A DNA stretch of 64,000 bases from Fragum whitleyi (taxonomy: Eukaryota; Mollusca; Bivalvia; Cardiida; Cardiidae), in the NCBI GenBank assembly GCA_948146395.1, contig OX411559.1, positions 2,714,501 through 2,778,500 on the forward strand. The letters are read 5' to 3'. This document shows positions 30,729 to 39,700 of the stretch, piece by piece (the stretch's first letter is position 1; each line of letters opens with the position of its first letter). The notes below the pieces were generated by a model that was not told the origin of the DNA, ran no database searches, and saw nothing but the letters and a program-made list of their open reading frames with translations. Made by a program: the position numbers and the translations under genes.

Positions 30729-33700
30729 GTAATTTTTGTCACAGGGCTGAAATATCCAAAAAATATTGATTGTACTTCGAACTATATTGCAATGACTTGC
30801 TTAGATCAAAATGTTTTCAATAATGATGTCTCATTGCCTTTAGAATGTTAAGTAGGATAGATATCAAATGGCAAAAAAATGGCAAGAAGAATGGTGATAC
30901 AAATCAACTGGTATATGATCTCCATCTTATATTATACCTCTCAAACTTTGTCAGCTTGCGACAAAAATGTCGGTCCATATGTCAATCTGTCCGTCTGTAG
31001 CTTTTTTGTGTCTGCTCCTCAATTTCTAAGCAACTATAGGTCAGATTTCATTAAAGCTTTACAGATGTGGTCAGTATCAAGCAGAGATGTTATAGTGAAA
31101 TTTGGGTTACAGTCCATTGACAGTTGACAGAGTCTAGTTGATGTGATCTTATGGTGCTGAAAGGGACATATATATAGTGATTAACTGACCTGTTTTTTGT
31201 TCAAATCATGTACCAAATAAAGTTCACTAAAAAATTAACCCTTCTCTTGGTGTCACAACATTTTTGAGCTGTACACTAACTATTTGCCACAAGCCCAAAG
31301 GACCTATTAATCTTCAATCTTACAGATCCTCCCTGATGAAAACAGGTTCTCCAAGTAAACTAAAGATATTATTTAGCAATTAATCAGAAAATTGTGAGAA
31401 AAACTGTTGGAAAAGAAGAAATTGCTTGTGATAAGCTATTTCTCCTTTTAACCACAATGATTTCCATAGGATAATGAAACTTCTATAAATGGAAAGGCAA
31501 TATTATGTAAAAAAAATAAAACTAGATAGATTAGAAATGTAATGGCCATTACTTACAGACCTGAAGTACCTGCAGCATGGTTACATCTTCCATTCTACCA
31601 GTCCTCCCTAAAATCCACAGGTCTTTGGCCCAAGGACTGGTTTTAGTGTTGATACATGACTTATATCTGGATTTCTTTCAGGTCAAACTAGCCCTCAGGA
31701 CTTCAGGTCACTTGCTGTTGGGGGTGGTCAGGATCTACTCCAGAAAAGCAAAATATTTACTGGCGGACTGTAATGAGGCATTTGTGAAAATCAAGATGGC
31801 CTTCAGGCCGGGTGTTGTGGATCTTCCGGAGGAGAACAGAGAGGCGGCTGTACATGCCATCACTTTACAGGAAAACTTTCATGACTTTGATGCCCTGGAT
31901 GATCTCAAGTGAGTCCTCTGTAAATCGAGTAATTTTAGTGTCGCTTAATATTTTCATGTCCGACAGACATTTCGCAACTTAACATTTCGGCTAGAGTTGA
32001 TCCATAATCATGTCCCAGTACAAAATAGTAGTACAAGTATAGGAAATTCTGCAGTGTTTTTTTTCTTCTGGGTTTTTAGAACAGGTCAGAAACAAAATTA
32101 ATGGGAAAATTTGCGTTGCATTAAAATTCAGGGAAATCTTATAACTATGACAGGATTTTTTGATTGACAGGTAGACTCTCAATTAAATATATACTTAACC
32201 CTGAAGACTCTATTACCATTTCAGTGATATAGATGTGAATGCACCATTCTCCACTGTGAACCAGAGTAGACCAGAAGAAATCACAATGAAGGAAGATTTG
32301 ACAACTATCTCATTTGTGGGAGATGATAGTTTTGGTGAGAATTATTTCATCAAGGGTTTTTTTTGGGACAGAGGGGATGGAAATGTGCAATCTCACACAT
32401 TTTTATGTATAGAAAGCAAGTTTTTGCGAGCTGAACAACTATGTTTATGTAAGACAAGGTTAAGACCAGCTTGTTGAAAAAAAAATCGATTAACAAATTC
32501 TGTTTTCAATTTTTATACGCCCGTTGAAGACGGGACGTATTATGGGATCACCCGTGGCGTCCGGGCGGCCGGGCATCCGGGTGTCCGGGCGTCCGGCGGC
32601 GTCCACTTCTTTGTCCGGAGCATAACTCTGTCACTTGAAGTCCGATGGACTTCAAACTTGGCAATTGTATTCATCTCATCATTACGGAGTGCAGTGCACA
32701 AGAACCATAACTCTACCTGGCCTATTTTTTGAGTTATTGCCCTTTGTTGTTTTTCATACTAGAATCTTGTCCGGAGTATATCTCTAAAAGTATAATAGCT
32801 AGGATCATGAAACTCCATGGGTGTATAGATCTCACCAAGGGGGGGTGCAGTGCACAAGAACCATAACTCTACCTGGCCTATTTTTTGAGTTATTGCCCTT
32901 TGTTGTTTTTCAGACTTGGATCTTGTCCGGAGTATATCTCTAAAAGTATAATAGCTAGGATCATGAAACTTCATGGGTGTATAGATCTCACCAAGGGGGA
33001 GTGCAGTGCACAAGAACCATAACTCTACCTGGCCTATTTTTTGAGTTATTGCCCTTTGTTGTTTTTCAGACTTGGATCTTGTCCGGAGTATATCTCTAAA
33101 AGTATAATAGCTAGGATCATGAAACTTCATGGGTGTATAGATCTCACCAAGGGGGAGTGCAGTGCACAAGAACCATAACTCTACCTGGCCTATTTTTTGA
33201 GTTATTGCCCTTTGTTGTTTTTCGTACTAGAATCTTGTCCGGAGTATATCTCTAAAAGTATAATAGCTAGGATCATAAAACTTCATGGGTGTATAGATCT
33301 CACCAAGGGGGAGTGCAGCGCACAAGAACCATAACTCTACCTGGCCTACTTTTTGAGTTATTGCCCTTTGTTGTTTTTCATTCTAGAATCTTGTCCGGAG
33401 TATATCTCTAAAAGTATAATAGCTAGGATCATGAAACTTTATGGGTGTATAGATCTCACCAAAGGGGAGTGCAGTGCACAAGAACCACAACTCTACCTTG
33501 CCTTTTTTTTTAGTTATTGCCCTTTGTTGTTTTTCAGACTTGAATCTTGTCCAGAGTATATCTCTAAAAGTATAATAGTTAGGATCATGAAACTTCATGG
33601 GTGTATAGATCTCACGAAGGGGGAGTGCAGTGCATAAGAACCACAACTCTACCTTGCCTTTTTTTTGAGTTATTGCCCTTTGTTGTTTTTCATACTAGAA

Positions 33701-36700
33701 TCTTGTCCGGAGTATATCTCTAATAGTATAATAGCTAGGATCATGAAACTTTATGGGTGTATAGATCTCACGAAATGGGAGTGCAGTGCACAAGAACCAT
33801 AACTCTACCTGGCCTATTTTTTGAGTTATTGCCCTTTGTTGTTTTTCATACTAGAATCTTGTCCGGAGTATATCTCTAAAAGTATAATAGCTAGGATAAT
33901 GAAACTTCATGCGTGCAAAAAATATTCATTCAAAATAACCTCAGTTCTATTAAAACCCCCAGTTAATACTTAGCAGTGTGACGGGCGTATCTTGTGACAA
34001 TTTGGCACCTTGTTAGGAAATGGTTAGATGACAGTTATACAACAATAACATGTTATTTGGCATCTGATGACATATGAGCCTGTGCATGACAGTTCCAACA
34101 ATTTGATATCTGCGTGAGGTGCAAAAATTTAGAAGTATAGGCAGTCACATATTCTAACTAGAAGATTGTTGAACTGTCTACAGATACTTTAAGACCTAAT
34201 CTATCTATGAATTGCGTAGTAAAGACTATGGTCAGACTGTGCAGATGCAGAGGCTGGCCAGAGTCTTTGCTTTGTGCACATTTGAAATTGTTGGAAATGT
34301 CACACAAATACTCATATTTTAATGAGTGATCCCAATATGTGTAAGACAAAGATGTCTTATGGCTGCACTCTTTCATTTTCAAGACAAATGTAGAGTAAAT
34401 GTCAAGTATGGTTGTTTTTCAAATATTATCATTTTTGGGGAAAAGAGAAACCCTTAAAAAGTAAAAAAAAACTCCGACTTTTGTATGAATCTTTTGAAAT
34501 TAACAAGACTCGGCAATTTTCAATGTGTCCTTTCCTATTTTGGTGCAACAAGTCTAGTGACAAGTTGAGTAATGTGTAATTTCTTTTCCAAACAGGGGAT
34601 GTTGGCTTTGATGAGAGAGAATTACTGAGAGATGCACAGTTTGACGATTCGTACTACAAGAGTCCGCGTCCAGACATATCCATGCAGCAAGTCCAGGACA
34701 AGTCGGACACCATGCTGGCAGAGGCTGCAAATGACCAGGCCATGGATGTCGATCTGCCTCCACAGATGATTGGCGATGATTTTGGTGGTGGTGGCTTTAT
34801 GGGTATGTGTTGTTGAATTAAATGATAAGCAGGTGGTGTAGACTTAGATCAGACTGCATAGAAATATGCAGTCTGATCTTGGTCTAAACTACCTAGTTTG
34901 GTTGGAAAAGCAAGGGCATCAATGTTTCATGAAAGTTGAAATTTAGTGGAAAGTTTCAGTTAAGTTGTTTGGCCTTTACATGCTTAACCCTTGTCATGCT
35001 GAACCCAGAATATTCCTGCTTAGGCAGGAGGTTTAAACAACCATCAGACTGCATATGTGCAGTCTGATGTTAGTCTACACCACCTGTTTTTCACTTTCAA
35101 ACCAGAATTGTCAAAAGATTTAGTTTTTCAAATAAAAATTGACCTACAGTTTGGACTTTCGATGCCTTTTGCCCTTTGATTTTCATGTAAAATTTTAGCC
35201 AAAATTTATTCAGCATGACAAGGGTTAATATAGTTGATGTGTTGGTTAAACAACAATTCTTAACTTCAAATAAACCATGAATCAGTTTTAAATGTTCCTG
35301 TTTGAAATGAGTTGAAATGTTGTTTCCTTATGATACCCCCACCTACAAAGTAGAAGGGGAGTTCATTGGTTTGTTCATCCGTCTGTAGACCTTTAACATT
35401 TCTGGACTCCCACTCAAGAATGAAGTGACCTAGAATCATGAAACTTTGCACAATTGTTGCTCTTGACCCATCAAGGTCTCCTATTTTGTTGGGGTCACAT
35501 AGGTCAAAGCCTCAAAGGTCAATTGAACATTGCTCGAATACAGCCTATAAATGGCAGGTTTGGGTTATAAGTCCTCTTTGCGACAGATCTAGTGAACATT
35601 TGTGACCCGTCATGGGAAAATGAACCATCTGGGAATTCTGCAAAATGAATATTTGAAAAAGAGATTGGGTCCAGCATAGATCAACCAGAGGTCGTATTTC
35701 AAAAAAAATATTTACCGAAAGGTAGATTAATATTTCTAGATTCATAAAGTAAGCAAAGTGCGAAAAGTTTCGACCTTAGTCAGTCTGCGCAATCTGCACA
35801 GTCTGACTAGGGTTGACACTTTACACACTACCTAGATGGTCCCTTTTTGCGTGATGGGTCACATTTTTAAATGGTCGTTGTTTATAATTGGTTTTAACTC
35901 TTCTCATGCTGTTCAAGGCATATTCCTGCTGTACACAAAGCTTTGATGACTGATAGACAATATAGACTTATCTTAGCCCAAACTGACAGCTTTCCCCTTT
36001 CTGATGGTTAGAAAAACTTAAGGCAGACTGAGTGAAAAATTGGAACTTTTCAATCTGTCTGCTTCTAAATGAGAATCCAAAAATTTTGAAATTGGTTTCG
36101 TACATGAACTTCAGTTTAGCATGATGAAGATAAATGGTTGTTACCTGTTTGTTTTTGTTTGAAATGTTTGTTACCTGTTAGTAATTGTTTGAAATGTTTG
36201 TTGTTACCTGTTAGTAACTTTTGAAATGTTTGTTACCTGTTAGATGCCCATGATGATGATGACGATGATGCAGACAGCTTTGGGGGAGGTGTAGGTGATG
36301 ATTTCCTGGGTATGTTGGGTTTTAATTATTATATTTATTGACTGTTCAAAGTTTATTTCTAAAACCAAACAAACTGATCATTCAATTTCTCATATTCTTT
36401 TATGGAACTTTTCAACACATAAGAACCATTTTCAAAAGAGCAAAGTTTCATGGCCTTGAAATCATGTTGTCCCATGTTTGACTGTTTATGGCATCACATT
36501 CTTTCCATCACTTGTCTATATCTTTTACATGTAATAGTAATTTAATATTAAAGAGAGTTACCAGTTTGAGAATTCAGCTCAAATCTATGGTTAGTGTCCC
36601 TACAATTTTAGACACTAACAACTGTTTTTCACTGACCCCTTGATGTCCAAATGGTCTATCTATTGATTGATTCTTTCAATTACAGGTGATGAGTTACTGG

Positions 36701-39700
36701 AAGGAGGTAATCTGTTTGAAGATACGCCAGCAGTACCAGAAGTTGCCGTGGCAACACCAGCACCAACACAAAAACCACCTGGTAAGACTGGGATTTGTAA
36801 TTGACCTTATTTGCATATAAGTTGATTCATTTTATGCAGGATCAATTATTCAGTTATATACCAGTCCTATGGACCAGGGATAGACACTAACTTTTGTGGG
36901 TAAGAAGCCCATTGGACCCCCAACTTTTGAAATTAAGGTGTCCAAGCTAGAAGTAAGGTGTCCGACCTTTTGTGATTGGAGAATGTTGTGGAAAAGAAAG
37001 TATTTGCTTGTTACAAGCAATTTCTTCTTTTCCACAAGTTTCTCTCTTTTTGAAAAAATGGTTTGTTCAAAGTACAACTAGATGCAAGCAAATGTTATCT
37101 TTAACACTTTTAGTTATTGTAGAGAAAAGATCTACAGTTTTAAGGGTGTAAGTAGTATCATATAATTTCGTGAAAACCATCAGACTCCTTACTTGTTAAT
37201 TGAAGGAGTCCAAACTGGTTAATAAGGAGTCTTTGACTCCAGGACTCTGTAGAACCCTGTCAAAAGACAAGGAGAATTTTGAAATTTTATAAATTAAAAA
37301 TTTGTGACTGCAACTCACTCTCAAGAGTCAATCTAAATCTTAGTTGTCTTGTAATGGGTTAAGGTAGTGGACCTGTAATAGATCTTATGATCTTTCACAG
37401 TGCTGACCGAGGTTTCCTAATGGAAACCTCGGTTAACACTGTTAAAGTTCATTACTTCCAAAACATTGCGGAACTTGTACGGGTCCACTACCTTAAGTTA
37501 AAATATCCAAGTTGATTATTTGTTTCAACAGAGGTAGAACCAACACCAGGCCAGTCAGAGACGGTGATAGTGAACACACCAGCAGCTGGGACATCACATG
37601 AACAACTGACACTTATTACAAATGAAGAAGAAGCTTTTGCCCTAGAACCACTAGATGTTACGGCCATTCCAGGTTAGATATCCTCTCATGACTTGTTCAA
37701 TTCAGAAAAAAAAAAATCATGGAGGTGTCAAACTGAAAATCTAATTTCACTGTATACATGCATGAGTGTGATAAATCTCTTGAGATTTGCATGTCCATTT
37801 ATTAAGAAATATGTCATTCTTCATGTTTTATCATGTAATCTCATTAAAAAGGAAAAAGTATTTCTCCTAAACGAGCTACATTTCAGTTTAAACTTCTTTG
37901 TTGTAAGCTTACACAATAGTTGGGTACCCAAAATTGATTTTACAAAAGAATTTAATCAGACAATTAAATGGTGAAGTTGACTCTTGCAGGTATTGAAAGA
38001 AGAGGAAAAAGAAAGAGAAAGCTTATTGTTGATGAACAACAGGGTATACCAAGTGAGACCATGAAGCTGCAGCTCTCAGACACATCTGACATTGTTACCA
38101 CACTAGATCTAGCCCCACCCACTAAAAAACTCATGCACTGGAAGGAAACTGGAGGATTTGAGAAATTGTTTGCCTTACCAGGCAGAGCCATTAGATCAAA
38201 GTTCATATACAAAGTAAGTTCTGTAGCTCCGTCAATTTGTAAAGGGAGAAAATTACACCCCAAAACTATGTCAGCTTGTTGGTAGGTTGATCCGTATGTA
38301 GCCTCTCCATGTTGGCTCAATTTGTCAGCAACTAATGGGCTGATTTTATTCAAACTTTACAGATGTGATTAGTATCAAGCAGAGACATGCAAGTGATATT
38401 TTGGTTACAATCCATTGGCTTTAAACAAGAGTTATGGTCCTTTGATGGAAAATTGCCTTTCATTTTTGAGAAGCTCTTGTAGGGATCTATCAGACCCTTT
38501 GCCACTATCTAGTTCATGTTGTTTCAGTAGATCAATATATCTTCCTTTGCCTGAACAACAAAATCTATATTTTCATGTGTGCTACTTATGAAATACAAAA
38601 ATAATGTCTTTTTGACTGAAACACAAAAAATTAAAGGCAAATAGTGTTGGGGAAAAAGAAAGAAAAGCCAATACCTATAGCAGGAGTGTGGAAATCGGAA
38701 TTTTCACTACTTGCCAGTAGACAAGTAAAAGTAAAATTAACTTGTCCACAAAAAAGGGATTAAAAGATACAGCCTCAATGTTTTTGTTGACCATCAGGTA
38801 ATTCTATATATAACAGTATGAGACTGTCTACGCTGCTCAATGTTTGTCCCTTGCACACATTTCAAACTGTTAGAAATGTCACGCACAGGCTCAAATATTG
38901 TGAATTGCAGGGATACAAGAGAAATCTGGTTACAAAACAGATGGAAGAGGGAGAGGTGGATGAGGAACGTCTAGAACTGGACGCGACTGATGTGACAAGG
39001 GAGATTGATAGATCTGCTAATGTGTCAGGTGAGTTTATTAACCTTACATGTTGTTATTTAACCCTATGCTGTTTAATCCCTGATTTTTACATGCCTGTGA
39101 TTTTATGATTGAGAAAACATTGTGAAAAAAGAAGAAATTGCTTCTGACAAGCAATTTCTTCTTTTTTCACACTATTTACTACCCTACAGAATGGTTATTT
39201 TTCAAATTAAATGCACTTTAAATTTTTGTCTGCAAAACCTTTGAATTTTGACTGATCCAAAATTTTTTAAAACAGGAAAGGGTTAGAAAAAAAAAATTAT
39301 TATGCCTTACTTCGAAGAAGGGGGTTGTATCGCTTTACACTTGTCCGTCAGTCGATCTGTCCGTCCATCCATTTTTATTTTTTTTTCTGGAGCATATCTC
39401 AAAAAGTATGCAAGCTAGAATCATGAAATTTGATTGAGGAGAAGTGCACAAGAACATGATTCCTCTCTTCATATTTTGTGAGTTATTGCCCTTTGTTGAT
39501 TGACAAAGAATAGGCTATTTACCTGCTTTTATGGGGGGCATAAATGTTTTACAAAACCTATTGTTTTTACACTATTTTAACCTCTCTTGCTCAAGTTTGT
39601 CCTGGAAGTCTGTTGAAAATAGATGGTGTAAAAGGTCATACTGTATATCTCATGATTTATCTCATTTACCAGATGGTATAAAATCACACTCTGTTTCAAC

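Noticed and set aside
32759..33646. Minus- and plus-strand frames of 87-136 codons with a 52-residue repeat
   Set aside because: The DNA unit is 156 bp, so an open unit stays open in every copy. Composition and position in a RAD21 intron fit a mobile array, not a protein.
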